64,000 nt of DNA from Desulfonatronum thiosulfatophilum (GCF_900104215.1 NZ_FMXO01000018.1:24211-88210); one strand, 5' to 3'. Shown: positions 43,206 through 57,371, counted from the stretch's first letter. Notes: a model not told the origin generated them from the sequence alone. A program made the numbers and translations.

Positions 43206-43831
43206 CAGCTATCCTCCAGCAGCAAAATGTGCAGTTCCAGCGGGCCGTGAACGCCGATGGCCAGGACACGTTCAATGTCCGCTGTTCGGCTGGCTCCGGT
43301 GATGAAGGCCAGGTAGTTGGGAGTCTTTTGCATCATGGGCAGCAGTTCGGGCTCCGCTTCGTAGCTGGTCGCCCGCAATTTGGAAAGGGGAAGAACCATG
43401 ACGTTGATCTCACAGATCATGGTGGACAGGCGCAGGTCCTCTGAAGAGGAATCCAGTACCAGGGATCCGGTCTCGGCCAGGCCAAGATCGGCTACGGCAA
43501 AACCAATGTCGATCCCCGCCAGATGGTCGCGCAGACCTTCGGCAATGAGCTTGACTCCAGCCTTTTCGGCTGCCGCGGCCAGTTCCGCATACTGATCGTC
43601 CACCAGTTTCGGGGCGGCCATGACCTTGTCCGACGCCTTGGCGACGCACAAGTCCGCGGCCTCGTCCGAGATGGCGTTTTCGCAACCGGACAACAGCAAC
43701 TGGCAGGCGTCCTTGTTCACGCACACCTCCACCGCATAGGCATACGCCTCTTGCATGGAGCCGATGGGTTTCACAATGGCGGAAACGGCTTCGGCTTTCT
43801 GGGTAAAGAGCTTGATATGTTCCTGGTTCAC
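43205..43831 (-). CDS. lutC: LutC-type lactate utilisation protein (LUD domain)
   Basis: 208 aa from a GTG with GGAGG 6 nt upstream. It is a single LUD domain: GIDIGFAVADLGLAETGSLVLDSSSEDLRLSTMI, ending in AFITGASRTADIERVLAIGVHGP, the motif shared by LutC proteins. It works with LutB/LutA in L-lactate oxidation. A microsatellite separates it from ackA upstream. Confidence 0.93.
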   Translation of the reverse strand: MNQEHIKLFTQKAEAVSAIVKPIGSMQEAYAYAVEVCVNKDACQLLLSGCENAISDEAADLCVAKASDKVMAAPKLVDDQYAELAAAAEKAGVKLIAEGLRDHLAGIDIGFAVADLGLAETGSLVLDSSSEDLRLSTMICEINVMVLPLSKLRATSYEAEPELLPMMQKTPNYLAFITGASRTADIERVLAIGVHGPLELHILLLEDS

Positions 43832-43882
43832 ATTCGACCTCCTATAGGAAGGTTCACGGTTCGATGATTATTTGGATTGAAA

Positions 43883-43978
43883 TCGCAATCGCAATAGTTT
43901 CATTATTTATTTGTTGTTTTGCGATTTCGATTTCGATTTCGATTTCGATTTCGATTTCGATTTCGATTTCGATTTCGA
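43883..43978. repeat. (CGATTT)9 microsatellite with an inverted upstream copy
   Basis: Nine perfect tandem copies of CGATTT from 43922 to 43975, then CGA. About 30 nt to the left, AATCGCAATCGCAATA-type sequence (43880-43896) is partly complementary, so a long imperfect hairpin can form. Length of such repeats can change by slippage. It lies between ackA and lutC, inside the operon. Confidence 0.9.
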
Positions 43979-44068
43979 CTCGATTGCGACCTTTGCGATG
44001 ACCCGTAATCTCGACGAGACCGGCCGCAAACATGGCGCTGTTTGCCTGGCGGTTGAGGAAGAGGATCC

Positions 44069-45277
44069 CTACCCCAGCACCTCCAAGGTTTGAGTGGCAA
44101 TTTCCAACTCTTCGTTGGTGGGGATGATGAAGATTTTTACCCGGCTGTTCGATGCGCTGATTTCCACCGCCTTTCCACGAGGAGCCTCGGCGTTGAGGTG
44201 GGTGTCGAGGATTGCGCCGACTCCGGAGAGGGTGGCGCAGGACAGACGGCGGACCACATGGTCGTTTTCGCCGATGCCCGCGGTGAAACAGACGGCGTCC
44301 GTGCCGTCCAGCAAGGCGAGATACTGCCCGATGTACTGGGTGACGCGCCGGCAGAACACCCGCAGCGCCAGTTGAGCATCTTCGTCTCCCTGGGCGATCA
44401 GGTCATGGATGTCGCGCATGTCGTTGTGGCCGCACATGCCTTTCAACCCGCTCTGCTTGTTCAGGATGGTGTCGATCTCGCGAATGGACAGGTTCTTGTT
44501 GTCCGCGAGAAAGGCATGCAAAGCCGGATCGACATCCCCGGAGCGGGTGCCCATGACCAGCCCGGCCAAAGGCGTCAGGCCCATGCTGGTATCGATGCAT
44601 TTGCCGTTTTTTATCGCGGCCATGGAGCAGCCGTTGCCCAAGTGCACGGTCACACAGCTCGTTTCCGCGAAGGGTTTGGCCAGAAGACGTGCGCATTGCT
44701 TGGCCACGTACAGATGCGACGTGCCGTGAAATCCGTAGCGCCGGATCTTCAATTCGGTGTAGAGGGATTTGGGGATGGCATACCGGTAGGCCTCCGGAGC
44801 CATGGTCTGATGAAAGGCCGTATCGAAGACCGCCACGTTAGGTACTCCGGGCAAAAGGCGCTGAGCGGTCTCGATGCCGGCCAATCCCCCGGGGTTGTGC
44901 AGAGGGGCAAGCGGAATCTGGGCCTTGATGCCCTCGATGACCGCCTCGTCGATCAAGGTCGGGGTACTGAAAGACTCGCCGCCGTGGACGATGCGGTGGC
45001 CTATGGCGTTAATCTCGGAAACTGCGGAAATGACTCCGGTATCTTTACCGGTAATCAATTCCACGACCCGCGCCAAGCCAGTGGCGTGATCCTGAATGGG
45101 CATCTCTTCAGTGAACGTTTGTTCCTGGTCAGTGGACGGGCGACGCTTGTGCCTGACCAAGCCGGTCGGTTCGCCGATCCGCTCCACCAGGCCGGAGGCC
45201 AGAACGGTTTGATTCTTCATGTCCAGGAGCTGGTACTTGACCGAGGAACTGCCGGAGTTGAGGACGAGTATTTTCAT
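44069..45277 (-). CDS. ackA: Acetate kinase
   Basis: 402 aa. It starts MKILVLNSGSSSVKYQLLDM, contains the catalytic core GHRIVHGGE, PLAPLHNPGGLAGI, FDTAFHQTMAPEAYRYAIP, YGFHGTSHLYVA and HLGNGCSMAAI, and ends in FTAGIGEN. It makes ATP and acetate from acetyl phosphate. It follows pta by 69 nt, as in other bacteria. Confidence 0.97.
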   Translation of the reverse strand: MKILVLNSGSSSVKYQLLDMKNQTVLASGLVERIGEPTGLVRHKRRPSTDQEQTFTEEMPIQDHATGLARVVELITGKDTGVISAVSEINAIGHRIVHGGESFSTPTLIDEAVIEGIKAQIPLAPLHNPGGLAGIETAQRLLPGVPNVAVFDTAFHQTMAPEAYRYAIPKSLYTELKIRRYGFHGTSHLYVAKQCARLLAKPFAETSCVTVHLGNGCSMAAIKNGKCIDTSMGLTPLAGLVMGTRSGDVDPALHAFLADNKNLSIREIDTILNKQSGLKGMCGHNDMRDIHDLIAQGDEDAQLALRVFCRRVTQYIGQYLALLDGTDAVCFTAGIGENDHVVRRLSCATLSGVGAILDTHLNAEAPRGKAVEISASNSRVKIFIIPTNEELEIATQTLEVLG

Positions 45278-45346
45278 GGTCGGTCTAATCCTTTGTTGCG
45301 ACGTCGCTTATTCTGTCCGGAGTCGTTACATCCCGCCTGATTGTCA

Positions 45347-47461
45347 TTATTCGGTTTTCGCCTTCAAGGCGTGCTGGGCCTGAATGGCGGTAATGGCCAC
45401 GGTGTTCACGATATCCGGCACGGTGCAGCCGCGGGAAAGATCGTTCACCGGTTTGTTCAGGCCCTGGAGCACCGGGCCGATGGCCACGGCGTTGGCGGCG
45501 CGCTGGACAGCCTTGTAGGTGTTGTTCCCGGTGTTCAGGTCCGGAAAAATGAACACCGTGGCTCTTCCGGCCACCAGAGAGTCCGGCATTTTGGTCATGG
45601 CAACGTCCGGATCATAGGCGGCATCATACTGGATCGGGCCTTCGATGAGCAGGTTCGGAGCCATCTGTTTGGCGATTATAGTCGCCTCACGTACCTTTTC
45701 CACTTCCAAACCGGTGCCCGATTCTCCCGTGGAATAGGAAAGCATGGCCACCCGAGGTTCAACACCGAACTGAATGCCGGTTTCAGCGGAGGCAACGGCT
45801 ATTTCCGCCAGTTCTTTGGCCGTGGGATTGGGATTCACGGCGCAGTCGCCAAAGACCAGCACCCTGTCCGACATGCACATGAAAAAGACCGAGGATACCA
45901 GGGAGATGCCGGGCCTGGTCTTGATGAACTGCAGAGCCGGGCGGATGGTTTGCTGGGTTGTGGTGATGGAGCCGGAAACCATGCCGTCGGCATGTCCTTT
46001 CTGGACCATCATTGTTCCGTAATAGGTGACCTCGGCCATTGTGTCGTGCGCCACTTCCTGAGTCATGCCTTTGGACTTGCGCATCTCGTAGTAGGTTTGC
46101 CAGTACTCGTCGAACAGTTCTGAAGAAGAGGGTTCGATGAACTCGGCCTTGTCCAAAACCAGCCCCATTTGGGCCGCCTTGGCCCGAATTGAATCCGGGT
46201 TGCCCAGAATGGTCAGGTCCACGATGCTGCGTCGCAGCAGAATGTCCGCGGCCTGAAGAATTCGAGTTGAAGAGCCTTCGGGAAGGACGATGTGACGCCG
46301 GTCGGCCTTGGCCTTTTCGATCAAACTGTATTCGAACATGATCGGGGTGATTTTGGTGGACTTTTTGGCTTCCAGGCGTTGCAACAGTTGAGCGGTGTCC
46401 ACATGTTCCTCGAAGGAGCCCAGAGCCGTTGCGATTTTTTTCTGGTCTTCCGGTTCGATTCGACCGTACATTTCCATGAGGATCCGCGTGATCTTGTAGG
46501 TATGTCCCTGGACTGCCAGGATCGGCATGGGCACGCCTGTCCAGCCTTCCAAAAGCTTCATGATCGATGAAGGCGGCTTAATGCCTCCAGTCAGGACGAT
46601 ACCGGCCACTTCCGGATATGTCTGGGACTGCCGCGTGGCAATGCAACCCAGGAGAATGTCTGATCGGTCGCCGGGTGTAATGACCAGGGAGTTTTTGGAG
46701 ACATACTCAAGGAAGTTGTTCACCTGCATCGCCGCGACGACGTAATCGTCAATCTGAACGTCCAGCAGTTCCTGTCCGATTACCACTTCGGCATCCAGCC
46801 ATTTCTTGACGTCGCTGATGGTGGGTTTGCCCAGGGACGGCACTTCGGGAATGACGTACGTCAGGCATTCCTCATGCAATCGGTACTTGCACCGAAGGCC
46901 GCCGATGATCTCCTGCTTGTTCACCTCTTCGGCGCGATTGACGATGGTCGCCAAAACGTCCAGACCTTTATCAGTAAAGGTGTCGATGGCGATCTGGGTC
47001 TGGGCGACAATCTGCTTCGGAGTTTTGTTCTGCCCGTTGGCCACGAGAATGACCGGAGAGCCGAGGTTGGCCGCGACTTCCGCGTTGATGTCGAATTCAA
47101 AGGCCGAATCGCCGCCGATGAAGTCCGAGCCTTCACACAAGATGAAGTCGAAGCGGGTCTCAAGGGCTTTATACTTGGCCAGGATGTTTTCCATCAGCAC
47201 GGCGTGTTCGCCCTGGTTGATCAGATCTCTGGCTTGCTCCAGCGAGTATGCGAACGCATCCTGATAAGTTTCGTTGAGATGAAACTGCGATAGGATCAGG
47301 TTGGTATCGTGATCGCGCTTGCCGTTGCCCTGAACGCTGATGATCGGCCGAAAAAAACCAACGCGTCGGATGTTGCGCATCAGCATCTGCATCAGGCCAA
47401 GACAAATGGCCGACTTGCCGCTGCGGGACTCCGTATTGATGACGTAGAGATTTTTGGCCAT
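45347..47461 (-). CDS. pta: Phosphate acetyltransferase
   Basis: 704 aa long form. The N-terminus is a P-loop dethiobiotin synthetase-like domain (NTESRSGKSAICLGLMQ), the middle a DRTGG domain, and the C-terminal ~320 residues the catalytic Pta domain (RRHIVLPEGSSTRILQAADILL, YYGTMMVQKGHADGMVSG, LSYSTGESGTG, NTGNNTYKAVQRAA). It converts acetyl-CoA and phosphate to acetyl phosphate. AAAGGA precedes the ATG. Confidence 0.96.
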   Translation of the reverse strand: MAKNLYVINTESRSGKSAICLGLMQMLMRNIRRVGFFRPIISVQGNGKRDHDTNLILSQFHLNETYQDAFAYSLEQARDLINQGEHAVLMENILAKYKALETRFDFILCEGSDFIGGDSAFEFDINAEVAANLGSPVILVANGQNKTPKQIVAQTQIAIDTFTDKGLDVLATIVNRAEEVNKQEIIGGLRCKYRLHEECLTYVIPEVPSLGKPTISDVKKWLDAEVVIGQELLDVQIDDYVVAAMQVNNFLEYVSKNSLVITPGDRSDILLGCIATRQSQTYPEVAGIVLTGGIKPPSSIMKLLEGWTGVPMPILAVQGHTYKITRILMEMYGRIEPEDQKKIATALGSFEEHVDTAQLLQRLEAKKSTKITPIMFEYSLIEKAKADRRHIVLPEGSSTRILQAADILLRRSIVDLTILGNPDSIRAKAAQMGLVLDKAEFIEPSSSELFDEYWQTYYEMRKSKGMTQEVAHDTMAEVTYYGTMMVQKGHADGMVSGSITTTQQTIRPALQFIKTRPGISLVSSVFFMCMSDRVLVFGDCAVNPNPTAKELAEIAVASAETGIQFGVEPRVAMLSYSTGESGTGLEVEKVREATIIAKQMAPNLLIEGPIQYDAAYDPDVAMTKMPDSLVAGRATVFIFPDLNTGNNTYKAVQRAANAVAIGPVLQGLNKPVNDLSRGCTVPDIVNTVAITAIQAQHALKAKTE

Positions 47462-47504
47462 GAGGTATCCTTTGATGATGGGCTATGGGCTAAGGGCTTG
47501 GGGT

Positions 47505-47565
47505 GAGGCGATATGGCCAGGGGCGGAGAGTGCCGATCTTTCGACTTCCCTCCGCCCATCGCCTC
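47505..47565. repeat. Long imperfect hairpin between the GlpC-like and pta genes
   Basis: GAGGCGAT (47505-47512) with ATCGCCTC (47558-47565), and GGGCGGAG (47521-47528) with CTCCGCCC (47550-47557), with an 8-nt bulge on the left arm and a 21-nt loop. It fills most of the 109-nt gap and has no T-tract. It could be an mRNA processing or stability element. Confidence 0.6.
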
Positions 47566-47570
47566 TCGTC

Positions 47571-48854
47571 CTACAACGTTTCCGCGTACAATTCCGCGAC
47601 ATGCTTCACCGGAATCGAATGGCCGGTCTTGGAGAGCATGTCCGCAAGCTGGAGCATGCAGGCGGGACAGCTGGTAGCGGCGATTTTGGCTCCGGTGGCG
47701 GCAATGCTCTCGGCCTTTTTGCGGCCGATGACGTCGGAGAGTTTGTAGTGCTTGATGTTGAAACTCCCGCCGGAGCCGCAACAGGAGGGACCGCCCGGAA
47801 GTTCCGCCGTCACGTACTTGCCGCCTGCAGTCAGAACATTGCGGGGCTGGGCCGTGACCTTCAGCGTGTTCCGCAGATGGCATGGGTCATGGTAGGCGAC
47901 CTTGGCCGATTCCGCAGAGGCCTGAACCGGGGTGATTTTCAGCACGTCGGTCAGGAATTGGCTGACGTCCATGACTTTTGCCGCAAGTTCCTGAACCCGG
48001 ACGGTGTCCATTTTATCGCCGTAGTATTTGGGCCAAAGTTCGGCAATGGTCGCGGTACAGGTGGCACATGGGGTGATCAGATAGTCCCATTTGCTCTTGG
48101 CAAAAAGGTCTAGATTCTGCCGGACCAGCTTGTCAAAGCTCTCCGGCTCCCCGCTGGACAGGGCGGGAATGCCGCAGCAGGCCTGATTGGGCGGCATGTA
48201 CACGCCGATGTCGTGGTGTTTCATGATCTTCAACACGGCCTCTCCAACCTGGGGGAAGACCTTGTCCGTGACGCATCCAGGAAAAAAAGCAACCCGCAGT
48301 CCAGGTTTGCCGGGAGGCGTATCCTGTCTGGGAACCAGGGTATGAAACGGCTTGGCGGCCAGTTTTTTGAAATGCCTGTCCGCGATAAGCGGGGCATTGA
48401 ACCGGGCGCAGGACGTACCGATGACTCCGTCCGCCTCCTTGGTGAAGATGCTTTGCATGGAGGCGCCCAAGGAAAGGAGATTGTTCATCAGCTTGGGATT
48501 GGTCAGCAGTCTGCGGAAAATCAGCCGCTGGGCCGGGGGCAGGCCCAGGTAGCCGGAAAGGATGGCTCGGGCGCGCAGAAAAATGTCCGTTACCTTGACT
48601 CCGGAGGGGCAGTTGGCTTCGCAGGTGCCGCAGAGCAGGCAGCGTTGCAGCTTTTCATTGACCGCCACGGGATCCTTAAGGATTTCATCCGAAAGCCCGG
48701 AAAGCAGGGCCAGTTTGCCGCGGGTGACGTCGGTTTCCCGACCGGTCTGAGCAAACACGGGGCACTGGGCCTGACACATGCCGCAACGCATACATCCGGT
48801 GAGCAGATCGTCCAGCTCCTTGAGCATGGATACAAGTTTTTTGATATCGGCCAT
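47571..48854 (-). CDS. glcF: GlpC/GlcF-like iron-sulfur subunit of lactate dehydrogenase
   Basis: 427 aa. Two 4Fe-4S motifs lie near the N-terminus (CMRCGMCQAQCPVF and CLLCGTCEANCPSGV), and two CCG domains follow (ACCGIPALSSGEP; PSCCGSGGSFN). This is the electron-transfer partner of the GlcD-type flavoprotein encoded just upstream. In Desulfovibrio this pair is a membrane-linked lactate dehydrogenase. GGGAGG precedes the ATG; the gap to the upstream gene is 15 nt. Confidence 0.92.
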   Translation of the reverse strand: MADIKKLVSMLKELDDLLTGCMRCGMCQAQCPVFAQTGRETDVTRGKLALLSGLSDEILKDPVAVNEKLQRCLLCGTCEANCPSGVKVTDIFLRARAILSGYLGLPPAQRLIFRRLLTNPKLMNNLLSLGASMQSIFTKEADGVIGTSCARFNAPLIADRHFKKLAAKPFHTLVPRQDTPPGKPGLRVAFFPGCVTDKVFPQVGEAVLKIMKHHDIGVYMPPNQACCGIPALSSGEPESFDKLVRQNLDLFAKSKWDYLITPCATCTATIAELWPKYYGDKMDTVRVQELAAKVMDVSQFLTDVLKITPVQASAESAKVAYHDPCHLRNTLKVTAQPRNVLTAGGKYVTAELPGGPSCCGSGGSFNIKHYKLSDVIGRKKAESIAATGAKIAATSCPACMLQLADMLSKTGHSIPVKHVAELYAETL

Positions 48855-48869
48855 GATGTCCTCCCGGAG

Positions 48870-50261
48870 TTAGGCGAGCAGGGGGCCGAGGATCTTGCCC
48901 GGATTGAGGATGCCCTTGGGGTCGAGCACGCTTTTCATCTTTCGGGAATATTCGATGGCCGCGATGCCGCATTCGTTTTTCATGTACTTGGACTTGGCTA
49001 GGCCGATGCCGTGTTCTCCGGAAAGAGTGCCGCCCAGAGCCAGTGCTTCGTCGAAAATTTCGTCAATGGCCGACTCCACCTTGTGCCATTCCTTCTTGTC
49101 GCGCTTATCCGTGAGGATGGTCGGGTGCAGATTTCCATCCCCGGCATGACCGAAGGTGCCGATGGTCAGGTCGTATTTTTTTGCGATTTTATCCAAAGCC
49201 TCCATCATGGCCGGAATTTTGGAGCGCGGAACCGTGGCGTCCTCCAGAACCGTGGTCGGGCGGACCCGGGCCAGGGCCGGCAGCGCGTCGCGACGAGCCT
49301 GCCAGACGGCGTTGCGCTCGGCATCGTCCTTGGCCACACGCACGCTGGTGGCCTTATGTTCCTTGCAGATGCTTTCCACCTTGGCAGCGTCGTCTTCGAC
49401 CTGGGTGGGATGCCCGTCCACCTCGATCAGCAGCATGGCCGCGGCATCAACCGGCAGGCCGGCCTTGCGGAAGTTTTCCACGGTGCGGATTGTAAAGTTA
49501 TCCATGAATTCCAAAGTGGCGGGAACGATCTTGTTTGCAATGATCGCGGCCACGGCTCGGGAGGCGTCCATGACGTCCGGAAAAACGGCCATCATGGCCT
49601 TGTAGGCGGCTGGAGGCGGTACAAGCTTGAGAATGAATTTCTCGAAAACTCCCAATGTGCCTTCGGAGGCAATCATCAGGCCGGCCAGGTTGTAGCCGGT
49701 GACGCATTTTACGGTCTTGCCGCCGGTGCGTATCAGCTCGCCATTGACGTCAAAAAAGTCCACGCCCATGACGTAGTCCTTTGTAACACCGTATTTCAGG
49801 GCCCGTAATCCTCCGGCATTTTCGGCCACGTTGCCGCCCAGGGTGGAGACGGCCTGGGAGCCCGGATCCGGAGGGTACAGAAGTCCTTTTGCCGCCACGT
49901 GCGCCGCGAACTTGGCCGTGATCACGCCGGGCTGGACCACGGCGTAGAGGTCTTCCTCGTTGACTTCCAGAATCTTGTCCAAAGCCGTGGTCAGGCAGAC
50001 CACGCCGCCGGGGTGAGGAATGGTTCCTCCGGAGAGGTTGGTTCCGGCGCCGCGAACCGTCAATTTCAAGCCGTTGTCGTTGCACAGCTTGACGACTTTG
50101 CCCAGATCCTCGGATTGCTCCGGCCGAACCACGATTCCGGGCTGAATCTGTTCCAGGACGGCTGAGTCATAGGAATACGAATGCAGGTCCACGGCATCGG
50201 TCATCACGTTGTCCTTGCCCACCGTGGTTTCAAATTCTTTTTTCAATGCATCAGTTATCAT
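48870..50261 (-). CDS. glcD: GlcD-type FAD-binding lactate/glycolate dehydrogenase
   Basis: 463 aa. The PCMH-type FAD domain is clear (VVRPEQSEDLGKVVKLCND, LTVRGAGTNLSGGTIPHPGG, LLYPPDPGSQAVSTLGGNVAENAGG), and the C-terminal domain has FGHAGDGNLHPTI and LGGTLSGEHGIGLAK. It oxidises a 2-hydroxy acid, most likely D- or L-lactate given the operon, and passes electrons to the Fe-S partner downstream. Confidence 0.94.
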   Translation of the reverse strand: MITDALKKEFETTVGKDNVMTDAVDLHSYSYDSAVLEQIQPGIVVRPEQSEDLGKVVKLCNDNGLKLTVRGAGTNLSGGTIPHPGGVVCLTTALDKILEVNEEDLYAVVQPGVITAKFAAHVAAKGLLYPPDPGSQAVSTLGGNVAENAGGLRALKYGVTKDYVMGVDFFDVNGELIRTGGKTVKCVTGYNLAGLMIASEGTLGVFEKFILKLVPPPAAYKAMMAVFPDVMDASRAVAAIIANKIVPATLEFMDNFTIRTVENFRKAGLPVDAAAMLLIEVDGHPTQVEDDAAKVESICKEHKATSVRVAKDDAERNAVWQARRDALPALARVRPTTVLEDATVPRSKIPAMMEALDKIAKKYDLTIGTFGHAGDGNLHPTILTDKRDKKEWHKVESAIDEIFDEALALGGTLSGEHGIGLAKSKYMKNECGIAAIEYSRKMKSVLDPKGILNPGKILGPLLA

Positions 50262-50392
50262 TGCAAACTCCTTTGCATGGGTTCAGGTGTCAATGTTCAG
50301 TGTTCACCCTACTAAAGTAATGTCAAAATCTATTTTTGGAAGACCGGAAAAGAAGAGGTGAACCATGAAGATGGATTCCTGAGTCTTTTGAT

Positions 50393-50425
50393 ATCCCTCC
50401 GGACGGATACACCGTCCGGAGGGAT
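50393..50425 (-). terminator. Strong hairpin after the lactate permease gene
   Basis: A perfect 14-bp stem (50393-50406 with 50412-50425, ATCCCTCCGGACGG arm) with a 5-nt loop, 8 nt beyond the permease stop. The downstream T-run on the minus strand is absent, so it may cause partial termination or protect the 3' end of the upstream mRNA. Confidence 0.65.
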
Positions 50426-50432
50426 GCGCAAG

Positions 50433-52148
50433 CTAGAAAAGGTTGGCCGGGAGCAGATAAATCATCAGTGTAACCATGATGCCCACAACCACGCCATACA
50501 GCAGGAAGGGCCAGAAGGTACGGCGCAGAATCGCGCCTTCCTGACCGGAGAGGCCGACCACCGCGCAGACGGCCACGATGTTGTGGATGCAGACCATGTT
50601 GCCCATGGCGCCGCCCACGACCTGGGCCGCGACGATGAGCTGGCGCGGCAGGTCGAGCTGTGTGGCCATGCCCCACTGAAATTCAGCGAAGAGCAGGTTG
50701 GAAACCGTGTTCGATCCGGTGATGAACGCACCCAGGCCGCCGATAAAGGAGGCGAACATGGGCCAGCCCTGTCCAACCAACTCGGACAGCGCCTTGGCCA
50801 TGGCCAGCGGCATGGAGGGATAGGCATTGGGGTTCAGAGCTAGGTCGCCGATGCCGGAGCCGCGGAAGATGGAGACCAGAGCCACGGCAAAGAACAGGGC
50901 GATGGCCGGATTTTTCATCCGCTTGATGGAGTCCACCCAGGCTGCCTTGACCTTGTCTGCGGGCATGCCGTGGATGAAGATGGTCAGGATGGCGACAAGC
51001 ATGAACGGGATGGTGCCGGGGAGATAGAGATAGGCAACGGCGCCGCTGACGGATTCATAGCCCAGGATGCCTCGCCATGCGATGGTCTGGGAGGAAAGCC
51101 AGGCCTTGAGCCCCAGCTGCTCGATGCGGGTGAGTACCAGGATGACGCCGATGAGCACGTAGGGCAGCCATGCCTTGAACTGGCTCATCCGCGCTTCAAA
51201 CTTGCAATCCTCGGCGCTGGTTTTCACCGTGCCGGTCCATTCGGGATCCCAGTTCTTCTGAGAACCAAAAGTCCAGACTTCCTTGGGCACGGCAATGCCT
51301 CTCTTGGCGCCCCAGACCACAACGCCGAGGCCGACAAGTCCGCCGATCAGCGAGGGGAACTCCGGTCCCAGCAGCCAGGCAAAAATCAGGTAAGGAATGG
51401 TGAAGGCGACAGCGGCGAAAACGCAGAATTTCCAAGCAGCGAAGCCGTCGGACCAGGAACGTTTCGGTCCGAAATAACGGGAAATGAAGCCGAGCATGAA
51501 AATGGGCAGGATAAAAATCATGGGCAGGTGCATCAGGGTCGCCCACTGTCCGATCAGCATGCCGAAGGATTCGTAGCTGGTGAAGTTCACTCCCACGGCC
51601 CCAGTGGCTACGGCGTCGCCGACCAGGTCACGCAAGAAGGTAAGACCGATGATGACCGGGGTGCCGACTGCGCCGAAAGAAACGGGAAAGGAGTTGAAGA
51701 CCAGACAGATGACGGCCGCGGCCAAGGGGGGGAAGCCAAGGGCCAGGAGCAGCGGGGCGGCCAGAGCGGCTGGTGTTCCAAAACCCGCGGCGCCTTCGAT
51801 GAAGGCCGCGAAGAGGTAGCCGATGATGATGGCCTGGACTCGCATGTCGGGAGAGATGCCTTGCATCCCGCATTGGATGGTTTCCATTCCCCCGGAGTCG
51901 CGCAAGGTGTACAGAATCAGAATTGCGCCAAAGACGATGATCAAGATGCCGATGGCCGTGATCACGCCCTGGATGGACAGGGCGGCGATGTATCCGACCG
52001 GAAGGTTCCAGATGCCGACGCCGGCGACGGCGGTGACCAGCCACGCCAGGGGCATGGCTTTGGTGGCGGGCCAGCGAAAGCCGACCATGAGCACCAGAGC
52101 GAGAGCAATGGGAAGTGCGGCGATTAACGCCAGGACTCCAACGGACAT
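50433..52148 (-). CDS. lctP: L-lactate permease family transporter
   Basis: 571 aa with about 12-14 membrane helices. LctP landmarks are [15 protein letters not shown] near the start, [35 protein letters not shown] and [21 protein letters not shown]. It imports lactate with protons or sodium. AAGGAGGAG precedes the start. It is the second gene of the operon. Confidence 0.95.
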   Translation of the reverse strand: MSVGVLALIAALPIALALVLMVGFRWPATKAMPLAWLVTAVAGVGIWNLPVGYIAALSIQGVITAIGILIIVFGAILILYTLRDSGGMETIQCGMQGISPDMRVQAIIIGYLFAAFIEGAAGFGTPAALAAPLLLALGFPPLAAAVICLVFNSFPVSFGAVGTPVIIGLTFLRDLVGDAVATGAVGVNFTSYESFGMLIGQWATLMHLPMIFILPIFMLGFISRYFGPKRSWSDGFAAWKFCVFAAVAFTIPYLIFAWLLGPEFPSLIGGLVGLGVVVWGAKRGIAVPKEVWTFGSQKNWDPEWTGTVKTSAEDCKFEARMSQFKAWLPYVLIGVILVLTRIEQLGLKAWLSSQTIAWRGILGYESVSGAVAYLYLPGTIPFMLVAILTIFIHGMPADKVKAAWVDSIKRMKNPAIALFFAVALVSIFRGSGIGDLALNPNAYPSMPLAMAKALSELVGQGWPMFASFIGGLGAFITGSNTVSNLLFAEFQWGMATQLDLPRQLIVAAQVVGGAMGNMVCIHNIVAVCAVVGLSGQEGAILRRTFWPFLLYGVVVGIMVTLMIYLLPANLF

Positions 52149-52618
52149 GTTTTAACTCCTCCTTGATAAAGTTCACTTGATGGATTGCAAGCCGACAAAT
52201 TGAGCACCAATCCTTCCCCAACCCAAACAAATACGAGTTGGACCACCTCAGCCATAATGATGTTGATCCGTGATTCCATAATCCATATCAAGATTCGTGC
52301 CCTCTGCTTGATCGTGGAAAAAGGAAAAAAAGCCGATGACCCTGTTGGGGAGTGCAACTCCTGAACAGCAATACGTGACACTTTCAATCCATCACACTTG
52401 GATCGAAAAAAAATAACACCCTTCAACAGATTGGCTTTTCCTGGGGTGATACAGACTTTTTCAAGCCTTGAAAAGTAGCGTGAAAGGATCTGTCAGATGG
52501 TTTCATTGAAGGCGCAGGCAAGGTGTTCTTGTCCGGGAAATAAGATACGTCTGAGAAAATGGACTTCACGGCAGCTTCGCGGAAATGATGTTTGATTGGG
52601 AGGAAGGGTTGCCAAAGA
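52149..52618. other. Intergenic region between por and lctP
   Basis: About 470 bases without a convincing gene. The minus-strand open frame at 52124-52426 overlaps the permease start and has no domain. A second promoter for the lctP-lut part of the operon may lie here, but I see no clear boxes. Confidence 0.5.
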
Positions 52619-52652
52619 AAAAACGCCGGACCCGTTAGGGGCCGGCGTTTTT
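52619..52652 (-). terminator. Terminator after por
   Basis: AAACGCCGG (52621-52629) pairs with CCGGCGTTT (52642-52650), with an inner CCC/GGG pair, and a long T-run follows on the minus strand. It implies that por can be a separate transcript or that the terminator is partly read through into lctP. Confidence 0.85.
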
Positions 52653-52688
52653 AAGAGGGTTTCCGATCAGTGTCAGTGCCTGTGACTG

Positions 52689-57092
<4,404 letters not shown>

Positions 57093-57371
57093 ATGAAACC
57101 GACGGACCTGTTGCACATCGGCCTGGGAGCCGCCTTCATGGCCAAGGAGAAGATTGAAGCGCAACTTAAGGATTTGGAGCAGTTGGGAACCATCAGCAAG
57201 GAAGAATTGAACCGCTTCATGGAAGAGGCGCAGCAGCGTGCCCAGCAGGAGCAGGATGCACTGGATGCCAAGATCAAGGAAAAGGTCGCTGAATCGGTTC
57301 GGGAAATGGGATTGGCCACGAAAGATGACATTGCTGAAATCAAGGCCCTGCTGATGACGCGGAATGCATAG
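57093..57371 (+). CDS. Phasin-like coiled-coil protein
   Basis: 92 aa from the ATG at 57093; AAGGAG lies 6 nt upstream, so this start is preferred to the ATG at 57087. A short hydrophobic head (DLLHIGLGAAFMAKEKIE) leads into a long helix, EELNRFMEEAQQRAQQEQDALDAKIKEKV, of phasin/PhaF-like character, and ends in KDDIAEIKALL. It may regulate or coat granules or act as an assembly factor. It overlaps the UbiB gene by 8 nt; this pairing is frequent in relatives. Confidence 0.75.
   Translation: MKPTDLLHIGLGAAFMAKEKIEAQLKDLEQLGTISKEELNRFMEEAQQRAQQEQDALDAKIKEKVAESVREMGLATKDDIAEIKALLMTRNA

Noticed and set aside
43903..44100. Open frames across the CGATTT array that encode Asp-Phe or Arg-Asn repeats
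   Set aside because: They are a direct result of the hexamer repeat having no stop in several frames; no ribosome site and no family.
52124..52426. Minus-strand open frame of 100 codons upstream of lctP
   Set aside because: Overlaps the lctP start, has no recognisable fold, and includes the lctP ribosome site region.
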